A stretch of 64,000 nucleotides of DNA from Caballeronia fortuita (GTDB lineage Bacteria > Pseudomonadota > Gammaproteobacteria > Burkholderiales > Burkholderiaceae). Positions within the stretch are counted from its first letter, which is position 1, and each line of letters starts with the position of its first letter. Positions 52,459-61,033 of this stretch are shown here, one piece after another. Both the position numbers and the translations under genes were made by a program. The notes below the pieces were generated by a model that had not been told where the DNA came from, did no database searches, and saw only the letters and a list, made by a program, of their open reading frames with translations. The stretch is from assembly GCF_001544835.2 (NCBI RefSeq), contig NZ_FCNX02000004.1:62001-126000 (forward strand), written 5' to 3'.

Positions 52459-53273
52459 TGGCAGAACCGCAAACGGCTCCCGTCGTGAACGTCGATCCCG
52501 CCAATCTTGCGCTGCGCGGCGACAAGATCGTCAAGCGCTTCGGCGCGGTCACCGCGCTCGATGGTGTATCGCTCACGCTCGGCAAAGGCGAGATTCTCGG
52601 CATTCTCGGCGACAATGGCGCGGGCAAGTCGACGCTCGTGAAAATACTCACGGGCTTTCATCAGCAGACCACGGGCACCTTGCATGTGCACGGCGAGGAG
52701 ACGCTGCTCAAGTCCGTCGATCATGCGCGCGCGCTCGGCATCGAATGTGTGTATCAGGATCTCGCGCTCGCGAACTCATTGTCGATCTATCACAACATGT
52801 TCCTCAATCGTGAGATCGTGCGCCGCGGGCCGGGCCGCGTATTGCGTCTTGTCGATCACAAGCAGATGCGCGAGCGCGCCGCGCAGTTGCTCGAGGATAT
52901 CGGCGTGCACGTGCCGTCCGTCGATCTTCCCGTGGAGCGTCTGTCGGGCGGTCAGCGTCAGGCGATCGCCGTGGCGCGCGCCGTGCATTCGAACGCGAAG
53001 ATCCTGCTGCTCGACGAGCCGCTCGCCGCGATGGGCGCGCGCGAGGCCGCACTCATCATCGATCTCGTGATGCGTTTGAAGGAGAAAGGCGGCCTCTCGA
53101 TCATCATGATCATGCACAACTATGCGCAAACGCTCGACATCGCGGATCGCATCATGTTGATGCAGCGCGGACGCGTGACTTACGAGCAACGAAGCGCGAA
53201 CACGTCGGTCGCGGAGCTGATGGATATCGTGCGGCGGGAATATCGGGCGATGCGCGCGACGACCGCTCAATAA
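52458..53273 (+). CDS. CUT2-family ABC sugar ATPase, single-domain (FrcA type)
   Basis: A 271-residue ATP-binding protein. Walker A is GDNGAGKST, the signature is LSGGQRQ, Walker B is ILLLDEPLAAMG, and the switch histidine is in IIMIMHNYAQT. It is half the size of typical RbsA/AraG ATPases, which have two domains, so it should act as a homodimer, as in FrcA. It overlaps the permease stop by one base. Confidence 0.94.
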   Translation: MAEPQTAPVVNVDPANLALRGDKIVKRFGAVTALDGVSLTLGKGEILGILGDNGAGKSTLVKILTGFHQQTTGTLHVHGEETLLKSVDHARALGIECVYQDLALANSLSIYHNMFLNREIVRRGPGRVLRLVDHKQMRERAAQLLEDIGVHVPSVDLPVERLSGGQRQAIAVARAVHSNAKILLLDEPLAAMGAREAALIIDLVMRLKEKGGLSIIMIMHNYAQTLDIADRIMLMQRGRVTYEQRSANTSVAELMDIVRREYRAMRATTAQ

Positions 53274-53305
53274 GCGCCGGCAGAAGCGATAGAAGCGCGC
53301 GCGTC

Positions 53306-54049
53306 ATGGACTACCGCAACCCCAGGCAACGCAAGAGCATGCACGGACGCATCGTGCAGGAGCTCGGCATGCTGATCGTGAGCGGCGGCATCGCGCCGGG
53401 CGAGCGGCTGCCGGCCGAACCCACGCTCTGCGAAAGCTATGGCGTGAGCCGCCCGGTGTTGCGCGAGGCGACGCGCGTGCTCGTCGCGAAGGGGCTCGTC
53501 GTGTCGAAGCCGCGCGTGGGCAGCGTCGTGCGCGCGCGCGCCGAGTGGCACATGCTCGACCCCGACGTGCTCGTGTGGACCATCAGTCATCTTCCCGAAG
53601 GCGAGTTCTTCCGCTCGTTGATGACCGTGCGCCAGATCATCGAACCGGCCGCGGCCGCGCTCGCGGCGATTTCCGCCACGGATGAAGACATCGCGCGCAT
53701 CGGGGCGGCCTACGAGCGCATGGAAGACGCGCCAACCGCCGCCGATCTGCTCGATCCCGACCTCGCTTTTCATCGCGCCATCATGACGGCCACGCACAAC
53801 GACATGCTCGCGTATATCGGCAACATGCTGTCGCTCGCGCTCAGCGAATCGATCAAGCTCACGAGCCGTCATCCCAACACGCACGCGCTGTCATTGCCGC
53901 GTCACAAGGCGATCTACACTGCGATCGCGAACCGCGACGCACTCGCGGCACGTCAGGCAAGCGTCGTGCAGCTCGATAACGCGCGCGCCGACGCGACATC
54001 GATCCTTGGCGGCGCTGCGCTCGAACCAGAGCGTCCGTTGTCGGGGTAA
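53306..54049 (+). CDS. GntR-family regulator, FadR subfamily
   Basis: A 247-residue regulator. The winged helix lies at about residues 10-75 (PGERLPAEPTLCESYGVSRPVLREATRVLVAKGLV). A FadR/FCD helical effector domain follows with metal-site residues (DLAFHRAIMTATHN, and histidines later in RHPN and LPRHKAIYTAI). Regulators of this kind bind sugar acids (DgoR, UxuR types). It is 32 bases after the ABC operon, probably cotranscribed, and is the best candidate for the two ATAG-N5-CTAT sites. Confidence 0.92.
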   Translation: MDYRNPRQRKSMHGRIVQELGMLIVSGGIAPGERLPAEPTLCESYGVSRPVLREATRVLVAKGLVVSKPRVGSVVRARAEWHMLDPDVLVWTISHLPEGEFFRSLMTVRQIIEPAAAALAAISATDEDIARIGAAYERMEDAPTAADLLDPDLAFHRAIMTATHNDMLAYIGNMLSLALSESIKLTSRHPNTHALSLPRHKAIYTAIANRDALAARQASVVQLDNARADATSILGGAALEPERPLSG

Positions 54050-54349
54050 AGATTTCCGATCCGCAGCATCGCAACGTTTGCTTCGGACGAAATTCGTTCA
54101 AGTCCCGTCCAACCTCGCCGTAAACCCTATAGAGACCGGCATCGACGCGGTCTCCTCTTCGCCCCCTGCTTTCATCGGCGCCCGCTCACGGGCCGCTCAC
54201 CGGGGTTAATCGACGAGCAATCCACCATCCCTGCGTCCGACGCGGGATGAAGGTCCGTTATCGGTCCGTCCGCGCTCGTCCGGACGACTCGTGAAACGTG
54301 CGCCTACTTCGTGGACAGCGATGTTGACCATTCAGTAGTGCGTATCGAC
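54050..54349. other. Spacer of about 300 bp before the glycosidase lipoprotein
   Basis: No supported gene. It contains a perfect 7-bp inverted repeat (GAGACCG / CGGTCTC, 54132-54154, nine-base loop) followed by a pyrimidine-rich but not T-only stretch, possibly the terminator of the sugar operon. Several GTCCG-rich repeats lie near 54255-54290. I see no clear promoter. Confidence 0.4.
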
Positions 54350-55618
54350 ATGACGAACTTTGTTCAAACCCGCCTTCCGGCCCTGCGCTTCAGCCGATTC
54401 AAAGCCGTCACGCTCGCAGCAGCCACGAGCGTGCTGCTCGCCGCATGTGGCGGCAGTGGCGGCGGCGGCGACACCGCTTCATCCGCGAATGTCACGCAAA
54501 GCGGCGGCACGTCCGCGTCCGGCGTGAGTGCGCCGGCAGCGGATTCGGGAACGTCGAAGATCACGACGAGCCCGTCTCCCAACGTGAGCAACGGCACTTC
54601 CTCGCCAGCCGACAGTGCGCCTGCTGTCAGCGTGCCTTCAGCCAGCGCGCCCGACGCGGCTTCGAACCCGGGCAGCATCATCACGCCGCCTTCGACCGCC
54701 CGCCTCTTTTATGGCGTGAACGGCCACAACAACGAAGGCGGCGCATACGATATCTCCAGCCCCGCGCTTCAGCTTTCGCAATTGCAGGATCTCGGCGCAA
54801 AGCTCTATCGCAACGAGGTGTATGACCAGCACACGGCGACCAAGCTCGCGGGTATTGCGCAGACGATGGCGGCCGGCGGCGTCACCATCTATCCGGTGAT
54901 CCTGTCGAGCATCAATACGTTCGCCAATGAAACCGTCGCGTATAACGCCGGCTTCGCGCTCGGCCAGCAGACGGCGAACTCGCGCCGCTATCCGTACTAC
55001 GAGGTCACGAACGAGATGGAAGCGGAATTGCTCATCGGCAATGTCGATGGCGTCTATCCGCAGCAGTTCGATCTGACGAAGTTCAGGGTCTTGCGCGGCG
55101 TCATTCGCGGCATGATCGCGGGCATCAGGTCCGTGGATACGTCGGGCAAGATCATCATGGGCGGCGGCACGTGGCTGCACTATGGCTTCCAGAAGATGCT
55201 CGCGGCGGGCATGGAGCCGGATGGCAGCATTGGGCATCCGGTTGTCGACTGGGACATCACCGCGTGGCACTGGTACTCGGAACAGGGCGACATCACCAAC
55301 GCATGCGGCGGCACCGGCTGTCATAACGTGCTCGCCGAACTGAAGTCACTCGGCAAGCCGATCTGGATCAATGAGTTCGGTGTGCGCCCGAACTACGGCA
55401 CGGATCAGCAGATCGCGTCCTATCTCGTCGGCAATCTGATGATGGCTCAGTTCGTCGCGCTTGCATCGACGTATGACATCGAATCGATTCAAAGCTACGA
55501 GCTATACGACGATCCGGTCGGCGGCGAAGGCGCGTTCGGCTTGCTGAAGAACGATGGCTTCACGCAAAAGCCGGCCTATACCGCATACAAGAATTTCGTC
55601 GCCGCGCATCCTATGTAA
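54350..55618 (+). CDS. Secreted glycosidase-like lipoprotein (clan GH-A type)
   Basis: A 422-residue protein. A lipoprotein signal (LLAACGGSG; lipid cysteine at about residue 34) is followed by a Gly/Ser/Thr/Ala-rich linker of about 80 residues and a TIM-barrel glycosidase domain (LFYGVNGHNNEGGAY onward). Likely catalytic acids are in YEVTNEMEAE (acid/base) and PIWINEFGVRP (nucleophile), the clan GH-A pattern. I cannot fix the GH family number; GH39/GH5-like is a guess. It would sit on the outer membrane and cut extracellular polysaccharide. It is monocistronic and its 3' end overlaps the converging Rieske gene by eight bases. ATG 54350 is used; ATG 54311 is possible. Confidence 0.75.
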   Translation: MTNFVQTRLPALRFSRFKAVTLAAATSVLLAACGGSGGGGDTASSANVTQSGGTSASGVSAPAADSGTSKITTSPSPNVSNGTSSPADSAPAVSVPSASAPDAASNPGSIITPPSTARLFYGVNGHNNEGGAYDISSPALQLSQLQDLGAKLYRNEVYDQHTATKLAGIAQTMAAGGVTIYPVILSSINTFANETVAYNAGFALGQQTANSRRYPYYEVTNEMEAELLIGNVDGVYPQQFDLTKFRVLRGVIRGMIAGIRSVDTSGKIIMGGGTWLHYGFQKMLAAGMEPDGSIGHPVVDWDITAWHWYSEQGDITNACGGTGCHNVLAELKSLGKPIWINEFGVRPNYGTDQQIASYLVGNLMMAQFVALASTYDIESIQSYELYDDPVGGEGAFGLLKNDGFTQKPAYTAYKNFVAAHPM

Positions 55619-55934
55619 GGTCGGCGTCTTCGATCACCACGCGGCCATGTTCGACGCGAATCGGAATGCGCCGCAGGCTCGCGCCGAGGCACGGTCCATC
55701 GACGCAAACGCCGTCCTCGAAGCGAAACATCGCGCTGTGATGCGCGCACATCAGAAGCGCGCCTTCGTAAGTCCAGAACGCGCCGGGCTCGTAATTGAGC
55801 GGAATGGAAAAGTGCGGGCAGACGTTGCGATACGCCCAGGCTTGCGCGCCGCGTCGCAGCAAGAGCACGGAAGGTGCGGCTTCGAAGCCGCCGCCATCGG
55901 GAATGTCGTGCAGCGCGCAGACATCGGTGCTCAC
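55611..55934 (-). CDS. Rieske-type [2Fe-2S] ferredoxin
   Basis: A 107-residue single-domain Rieske protein. Cluster ligands are in NVCPHFSIP (Cys, His) and LMCAHHSAMF (Cys, His). It passes electrons to an oxygenase or protects/reactivates a ferric dioxygenase by reduction. Start is GTG 55934, overlapping the hydroxyquinol dioxygenase stop (GTGA), so it is the last gene of the hydroquinone operon. Some intradiol and extradiol dioxygenase operons carry such a reactivating ferredoxin; that role is inference. Confidence 0.87.
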   Translation of the reverse strand: MSTDVCALHDIPDGGGFEAAPSVLLLRRGAQAWAYRNVCPHFSIPLNYEPGAFWTYEGALLMCAHHSAMFRFEDGVCVDGPCLGASLRRIPIRVEHGRVVIEDADLT

Positions 55935-56749
55935 GCTCGCTCCCGTGGAATCAGCACGAAATCGCGCGCGGCGTCGTAGCCTTCCTTGCCAGGCACATAC
56001 TCGATGACGAGCGAAGGCTTTACGCCAAAGACCGCGTCCGACTTCACGTAGGGATCGTCAGAAGAGTAGAGCGCGGTCGTGAGCGGTTCGTAGCCATGCG
56101 CGTCGATGCGAAAGTGGATATGCGCGGGCCGCATCGGATGACGTCCAGTTGCAACGAGCATCTGACCGACGGGGCCATCGGTGGGAATCGGATAGCTCGT
56201 CGGCTTGATCGAATGAAACGCATACGCGCCCTCGGCGTTCGTGCGAAAGCGTCCGCGCAGATTGCCTTCCGGCTGATCCGGGTCTTGACCCTCGTACATG
56301 CCGTTCGGCGCGGTCTGCCACACTTCGATGAGCGCATCCGCAACGGGCTTGCCGTGAACGTCGCTCACCGTGCCATGAAAGAACACCGGCTCGCCATCGC
56401 TTTGCGCGATGTTCGCGCCGAACGCCGATTCCTTCACGCCATCGCGATAGAACGGACCTAGCAGGCTGCTTTCGGTCGCGTGTTCGTCGTGATGCTGGTT
56501 GATGTCGTCGAGTACGATCGAAAGCCCCAGCGTATCCGATAGCAGGATGAACTCTTGCCGAATTCCATCGCATTTCTTGCCGGTCGCGGTGAGGAACGCT
56601 ATGCCGCGTCGCCATTCCTCATGCGTGAGCTTCACTTCGCGCGCGAATGCATGCAGATGACGCACGAGCGCACTGACGATTTCCTTCGTGCGCCCATCGG
56701 CGCATTGCGCAAATGAATCGGTGACGGACTGCGTGAGTGATTCGTTCAT
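55931..56749 (-). CDS. Hydroxyquinol 1,2-dioxygenase (intradiol)
   Basis: A 272-residue intradiol ring-cleavage dioxygenase. It opens hydroxyquinol (benzene-1,2,4-triol) to maleylacetate in the cytosol. Fe(III) ligands of this family are two tyrosines and two histidines, seen in GMYEGQD, PTSYPIPTDG and RPAHIHFRI. The N-terminal helical linker domain (EWRRGIAFLTATGKKCD) matches hydroxyquinol and catechol enzymes. Hydroxyquinol is preferred over catechol by the maleylacetate reductase neighbour. It overlaps its neighbours by four bases on both sides. Confidence 0.92.
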   Translation of the reverse strand: MNESLTQSVTDSFAQCADGRTKEIVSALVRHLHAFAREVKLTHEEWRRGIAFLTATGKKCDGIRQEFILLSDTLGLSIVLDDINQHHDEHATESSLLGPFYRDGVKESAFGANIAQSDGEPVFFHGTVSDVHGKPVADALIEVWQTAPNGMYEGQDPDQPEGNLRGRFRTNAEGAYAFHSIKPTSYPIPTDGPVGQMLVATGRHPMRPAHIHFRIDAHGYEPLTTALYSSDDPYVKSDAVFGVKPSLVIEYVPGKEGYDAARDFVLIPRERA

Positions 56750-57801
56750 GGTCGTCGTCCTTCGTAAGCCGCTTCGAGCAACGCGCGCAGCGGCGCGCGC
56801 TCGATGGGCCGCGGATTCCAGTACGGGCTTTTCAGCGCGATGTCGACGGCGATTTCGATATCGCTCTCCTTCATGCCGATGTCCTTCAGCGCAGTCGGTG
56901 CGCCGTTCGCGCGCGCGAGGTCGAATGCGCCGCGCGCCGCGTCGTCCGAACCAAGTGCGCGCGCGATGCGCTTCATCGCGTCGGGCGCGGCATCGCGGTT
57001 ATACGCAAGCGCGTGCGGCAACACGATGGTATGCGTTTCCGCATGCGGCAGATTGAACGTGCCGCCGAGCGTATGACACAGCTTGTGATGCAACGACATG
57101 CCGACGCTGCCGAGCACCGCGCCGCACAGCCACGCGCCATAAAGGCAATCGCTGCGCGCTTCGAGATCGTCCGGGCGCGCGGCGACGCGGCCGATGCCCT
57201 GCGCGAGCGCGCGTATGCCTTCTTCGGCCATGAGGCTCACGACGGGATTTGCATCCTGCGCATAGAGACCTTCGGCAGCGTGTGCAATCGCGTTGATGCC
57301 GCTCGTCACCGAGAGCGGCACGGGCAGCGACAGCGTGAGCTGCGAATCGTAGATGACGGTCTTCGGTAACACGCGCATGTCGCGGCCGGTCTTCTTGAGA
57401 CCCGCTTCGGTGAGGCCGTAGATGGGCGTCATCTCCGAGCCTGCGTACGTGGTCGGCACCGCGAGTATCGGCAGCGACGATGTCAATGCGATCGCCTTGC
57501 CGAGTCCGGTCGTCGAGCCCCCGCCGATCGCGATGGCGCAATCCGCACCGATACGCTGCGCATAGTCGCGCGCCTCGCGCGCCGTTTCGACGGGTACGTG
57601 CATCACCGCTTCGGCGAACACGCCCGCCGCGCGATGCCCGATGCGTTCGGCAAGCGCCTCGGCCTGATCGCGCTGCGGCGGCGTCGAGAGAATGAGCGCG
57701 CGTTGCGCGCCAAGAAGTTCTATCTCGCGTTCGAGATGTTCGATGCTTCCCGCACCGAACACCACGCGCGACGGCATACCCTGATAAACGAACGATTGCA
57801 T
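56746..57801 (-). CDS. hapF: Maleylacetate reductase
   Basis: A 351-residue member of the iron-containing alcohol dehydrogenase fold, the normal length for maleylacetate reductases. The cofactor-site block is IAIGGGSTTGLGKAIAL, then PTTYAGSEMTPIYG. The SLHHKLCHTLGGTFNLPHAETH region carries the catalytic histidines. It reduces maleylacetate to 3-oxoadipate with NAD(P)H, joining both the hydroquinone and hydroxyquinol branches. ATG 57801 is preferred over a longer frame. It is preceded by the aldehyde dehydrogenase gene and overlaps the dioxygenase. Confidence 0.93.
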   Translation of the reverse strand: MQSFVYQGMPSRVVFGAGSIEHLEREIELLGAQRALILSTPPQRDQAEALAERIGHRAAGVFAEAVMHVPVETAREARDYAQRIGADCAIAIGGGSTTGLGKAIALTSSLPILAVPTTYAGSEMTPIYGLTEAGLKKTGRDMRVLPKTVIYDSQLTLSLPVPLSVTSGINAIAHAAEGLYAQDANPVVSLMAEEGIRALAQGIGRVAARPDDLEARSDCLYGAWLCGAVLGSVGMSLHHKLCHTLGGTFNLPHAETHTIVLPHALAYNRDAAPDAMKRIARALGSDDAARGAFDLARANGAPTALKDIGMKESDIEIAVDIALKSPYWNPRPIERAPLRALLEAAYEGRRP

Positions 57802-57833
57802 GATTTCGTATGCGCTCAACGTGCTTGACGTGT

Positions 57834-59297
57834 TCAACGTGGATAGTAAGGCGGAATGTTGGCGTCGACATTCACCCACACCGACTTCGCCTGAGTATAT
57901 TCGCGCATTACTTCGAAGCCCATCTCGCGCCCATATCCGCTCGCGCCGACACCACCGAAGGGCGAGCCCGGACTCACGCGCTTGTAGCAGTTGATCCACA
58001 CCATGCCGCTTTTCAATCGACGCGCGAAGAGATGCGCGCGTTGCAGATCGCGCGTCCATAGTCCCGCGCCGAGGCCGTATTCGGTGCCGTTGGCAATGGC
58101 GAGTCCTTCTTCGTCGGATCTGAACGTGCTGACAGTCACGAACGGCCCGAACACTTCCTCTTGCGCGACGCGATCGGTCGGTTTCGCCTGCACGATCGTC
58201 GGCTCCACATAGCAGCCCTTCGCGAGCGCGGCGGCGTCCGGCGACTTGCCGCCCGCGAGCACACGTCCGCCCTCTTCGCGCGCGATATCGACATATGAAA
58301 GCACGCGGTCGCGATGCATCTGCGACGTGAGCGGCCCCATCTCCGTCGACGGATCGAGCGGATCGCCGATGCGGATCGAGCGCGCGAGCGACGTGAAGCG
58401 TTCGAGCAAGTCATCGGCGATGGATTCGTGCACGATCAGGCGCGATGCCGCGATGCACGCCTGCCCCTGGTTGTGAAAGATGCCGAACGCGGAGCCTTGC
58501 ACGACGGCATCGAGATTGGCGTCGCTGAACACGACGTTCGCGCCCTTGCCGCCGAGTTCGAGTTGCACTTTCTTCAGGTTTCCGCTCGATGCCTGCACGA
58601 TCTTGCGGCCAACGGCCGTCGATCCGGTGAACGCCACCTTGCCGATTTCCGGGTGCTCCGCGATGTATTGCCCCGCGATGTGGCCGAGGCCCGGCAGCAC
58701 GTTGACGACGCCCGCAGGAAAGCCGACTTCGGCCATCAACGCGGCGATCGCGAGGCTCGACAACGGCGTGAGTTCAGCCGGCTTCATCACGACGCAGTTG
58801 CCCGCCGCGAGCGCAGGCGCCATCTTCCAGCTCGTGAACATCAGCGGAAAGTTCCACGGCACCACTTGCCCGACGATGCCGACGGGCTCGCGCGTCAGAT
58901 AGTTGAGGAAGCCCGCTTCGACCGGAATCACCGAGCCTTCGAACTTGTCCGCCATGCCGCCGAAGTAGCGGAATGTGGCGGCGGTGCGCGGCACGTCGAG
59001 ATTGCGCGTATCGCGGATCGGATGGCCCGTGTCCATCGATTCGAGGCGCGCGAGTTCGTCGGCGTTCGCTTCGATCGCATCGGCGAGTTTCAGCAGAAGG
59101 CGTCCGCGATCCGCGGCGGCCATCGCGCTCCACGCGGGAAACGCTTTCTTTGCCGCTTGCACCGCGCGATCGATGTCCTCGCGGCCCGCCATCGAAACTT
59201 GCGCGATCACGCTGTTGTCGTGCGGATTCAGTGTTGCGAGCGTCTCGCCGGACAGGGCGGGCACGAAGCGGCCATCGATGAAGAGTTGCGTTTGCAT
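57834..59297 (-). CDS. hapE: Aldehyde dehydrogenase, probable 4-hydroxymuconic semialdehyde dehydrogenase
   Basis: A 487-residue NAD(P)-dependent aldehyde dehydrogenase. Motifs are VTFTGSTAVGR-like KVAFTGSTAVGRK for the cofactor, the general base in LELGGKGAN (near residue 246), and the catalytic cysteine in GQACIAAS (Cys281). Between the hydroquinone dioxygenase and maleylacetate reductase genes, the expected substrate is 4-hydroxymuconic semialdehyde, giving maleylacetate, as for HapE/PnpN-type enzymes. The substrate is inferred from position; the family alone would not tell. Confidence 0.87.
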   Translation of the reverse strand: MQTQLFIDGRFVPALSGETLATLNPHDNSVIAQVSMAGREDIDRAVQAAKKAFPAWSAMAAADRGRLLLKLADAIEANADELARLESMDTGHPIRDTRNLDVPRTAATFRYFGGMADKFEGSVIPVEAGFLNYLTREPVGIVGQVVPWNFPLMFTSWKMAPALAAGNCVVMKPAELTPLSSLAIAALMAEVGFPAGVVNVLPGLGHIAGQYIAEHPEIGKVAFTGSTAVGRKIVQASSGNLKKVQLELGGKGANVVFSDANLDAVVQGSAFGIFHNQGQACIAASRLIVHESIADDLLERFTSLARSIRIGDPLDPSTEMGPLTSQMHRDRVLSYVDIAREEGGRVLAGGKSPDAAALAKGCYVEPTIVQAKPTDRVAQEEVFGPFVTVSTFRSDEEGLAIANGTEYGLGAGLWTRDLQRAHLFARRLKSGMVWINCYKRVSPGSPFGGVGASGYGREMGFEVMREYTQAKSVWVNVDANIPPYYPR

Positions 59298-59379
59298 GTC
59301 ATGCTCGTGTCGAAGATTGAAGGCGAAGCGTTCCGGGCGACGCTGCTTGCGCGGCGTCGTATCGAACGAAGGGATGGGA

Positions 59380-60375
59380 TCAAAGCGCGACCGGATACGG
59401 CGGCAGCTCGCCGCTTTCATAACGCTTTGGCAGATCGGGCGTCGCGTTCTCCCACACGAGCAACATCGAGCGCTTCTGCGAATAACCCTTGTGGCGGATG
59501 TCGGCGGGCATCGCGGCGATATCGCCCGCGTTCATCGTGATGCGTGCGCGCGGCTCGCCGGTGTCTTTGTCGGCGACATCCCAGATGATCTGATCCGACA
59601 ACTGCAAGAACCACTCGACGCGATCGTTGCCATGAAAGACCGGAAGCACGAACTCTTCGGTCGTCGGGCAAAAGAGACTTTGCTTGCACACCGACGTGAC
59701 CGACGGATTCCACGTCACGTCCGAGCGCGACAGATACTTGAAGAGGCTGAACGCGTGCAACTGCCCTTCGAATCCAGGCTCCGCGTGGATCTCCGGCTCG
59801 TCCTGCGATACGTCCGCGAACTGCCGATTCACCGGGAAATCGTCGCGCAAGGGCGAATCGCCTTCGAGGCCCGGCATGCGCTTCGTCGCGATGCGCGTGC
59901 GATCGATCGCCGCGATATTGTCGCCGTGCTTCGCGCCGAACGCAGAGCCGGTTTCCTCGGGCGCCGCGAACGGATCGAAGCCTTCGTTGACCCAGTCCTT
60001 CAGGATCGCCTTGAAGGTCGCCATGATGATCGGCGTTTCGAACTGCTGCGTGTAGTCGACGCCTGCATCGCGGAAGCTCGCGTTATAGGCGCCGGCATAC
60101 ATGTCGACCTTGCCGTAGTGATTGCGTGTGCCGATCACTTCGTCGAAGTTGACCCAGCCGTAGAAGAAACCCCACGCGACATCGCGCATCATCGCCCGCA
60201 AAAAGTCGTCGGCGTGCATCTGATGCGAACGCGTCTGTCCTTGCGCCGGCCACTTCACGGTGACGAAGTAAGCATCGCGGCTGAATTCGAAATCGCCCAG
60301 CTTGAACGTGCGATAACCGGTGGTCGCGTCGGGATCGGTGGCGACGACGCTTTGCAGGAAGATGGCTTGATCCAT
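59380..60375 (-). CDS. hapD: Hydroquinone 1,2-dioxygenase, large (catalytic) subunit
   Basis: A 331-residue subunit of the two-component hydroquinone dioxygenase (HapD/PnpD type). It cleaves hydroquinone to 4-hydroxymuconic semialdehyde using non-heme Fe(II). The four ligands known from the PnpCD structure as His256, Asn258, Glu262 and His303 are visible here as His248, Asn250 and Glu254 in FHGNDRVEW and His295 in ADIRHKGYS. The spacings of 2, 4 and 41 residues are identical. The small subunit gene lies 37 bases upstream. This makes the assignment much firmer than a generic oxygenase call. Confidence 0.93.
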   Translation of the reverse strand: MDQAIFLQSVVATDPDATTGYRTFKLGDFEFSRDAYFVTVKWPAQGQTRSHQMHADDFLRAMMRDVAWGFFYGWVNFDEVIGTRNHYGKVDMYAGAYNASFRDAGVDYTQQFETPIIMATFKAILKDWVNEGFDPFAAPEETGSAFGAKHGDNIAAIDRTRIATKRMPGLEGDSPLRDDFPVNRQFADVSQDEPEIHAEPGFEGQLHAFSLFKYLSRSDVTWNPSVTSVCKQSLFCPTTEEFVLPVFHGNDRVEWFLQLSDQIIWDVADKDTGEPRARITMNAGDIAAMPADIRHKGYSQKRSMLLVWENATPDLPKRYESGELPPYPVAL

Positions 60376-60412
60376 GATGATGTGCTCCGAAAAATGAGGG
60401 TTCGCGCGGCGC

Positions 60413-60904
60413 TTATTGAATGCAGATATCGGCCCACTTCTCGACCGATGCCGCGCCGAGAATCGTCTGCACGAGCAGCACGCCGGTCCTTCGCGCTTCG
60501 AAGCGATACGCCGCGCCCGCGGGCAGCAGCGCCTGATGCCCGCGACGCAGACGCACGAAGCCCATCTTCTGGCCCGATGGCTCGCCTTCGAGCTTCACCG
60601 TGCCTTCCGTCTCTTCGCCGACGAGCGCGCCATCGGACGGCTTGATGAAATGCACGTCGATTTCTCCGTCGAGCGCGACTGCGAATTCATCGTGCGATGC
60701 CGTGAACCAAGGCGACAAACCTTCCGCGCGAAGCGTTTCGATCACGTACTTGAGGTTCTTGCCGACGACCACCTTTTCATACGGCGCGGAACGGCTCGCG
60801 ACTTCGAACACGTTGGACATCACGTAGTTCGAGGCCTGTCCCTTGATGATTTCGATGGTGCCTTTGCGATAGCTTTCGAGGCTGCCGAGTCGAGTCTGTT
60901 GCAT
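60413..60904 (-). CDS. hapC: Hydroquinone 1,2-dioxygenase, small subunit
   Basis: A 163-residue protein matching the small subunit size of about 18-19 kDa. It has a cupin-like core (RRGHQALLPAGAAYRFEARR near the C-terminus) without a metal site of its own; the large subunit holds the iron. Start is ATG 60904, with GGAGACAGAC just upstream; an ATG at 60916 is less likely. It is the first gene of the leftward operon, with a LysR-type box upstream. Confidence 0.9.
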   Translation of the reverse strand: MQQTRLGSLESYRKGTIEIIKGQASNYVMSNVFEVASRSAPYEKVVVGKNLKYVIETLRAEGLSPWFTASHDEFAVALDGEIDVHFIKPSDGALVGEETEGTVKLEGEPSGQKMGFVRLRRGHQALLPAGAAYRFEARRTGVLLVQTILGAASVEKWADICIQ

Positions 60905-60940
60905 GTCTGTCTCCATGTCCGCGTTCGATGCGTTGAATCA

Positions 60941-60969
60941 AGATTAGGGCTGCGAGGGTCGCCGCGCAA
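60941..60969 (-). promoter_or_regulatory. Leftward promoter of the hydroquinone operon
   Basis: On the minus strand TTGCGC (60964-60969), 17-base spacer, TAATCT (60941-60946). The hexamers are moderate and the spacing ideal. The LysR box is centred about 53 bases upstream of the expected start of transcription, as usual for activation. Confidence 0.45.
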
Positions 60970-60978
60970 TGAATCGAG

Positions 60979-60995
60979 GTTCGCGTTTGCCGAAC
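60979..60995. promoter_or_regulatory. LysR-type binding box
   Basis: GTTCG-N7-CGAAC, perfect five-base arms, containing T-N11-A, the LysR core. It is just upstream of the -35 hexamer of the hydroquinone operon. Confidence 0.55.
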
Positions 60996-61016
60996 GATGC
61001 GTGCTCGATTGCAGTC

Positions 61017-61033
61017 CTAGGGAAAGTACCTAG
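61017..61033. promoter_or_regulatory. Second inverted repeat in the hapC-lysR region
   Basis: CTAGG-N7-CCTAG, perfect five-base arms with the same arm and spacer lengths as the LysR box, centred 38 bases from it. It does not contain T-N11-A at the core, so it may belong to a different protein or to lysR autoregulation. Confidence 0.35.
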
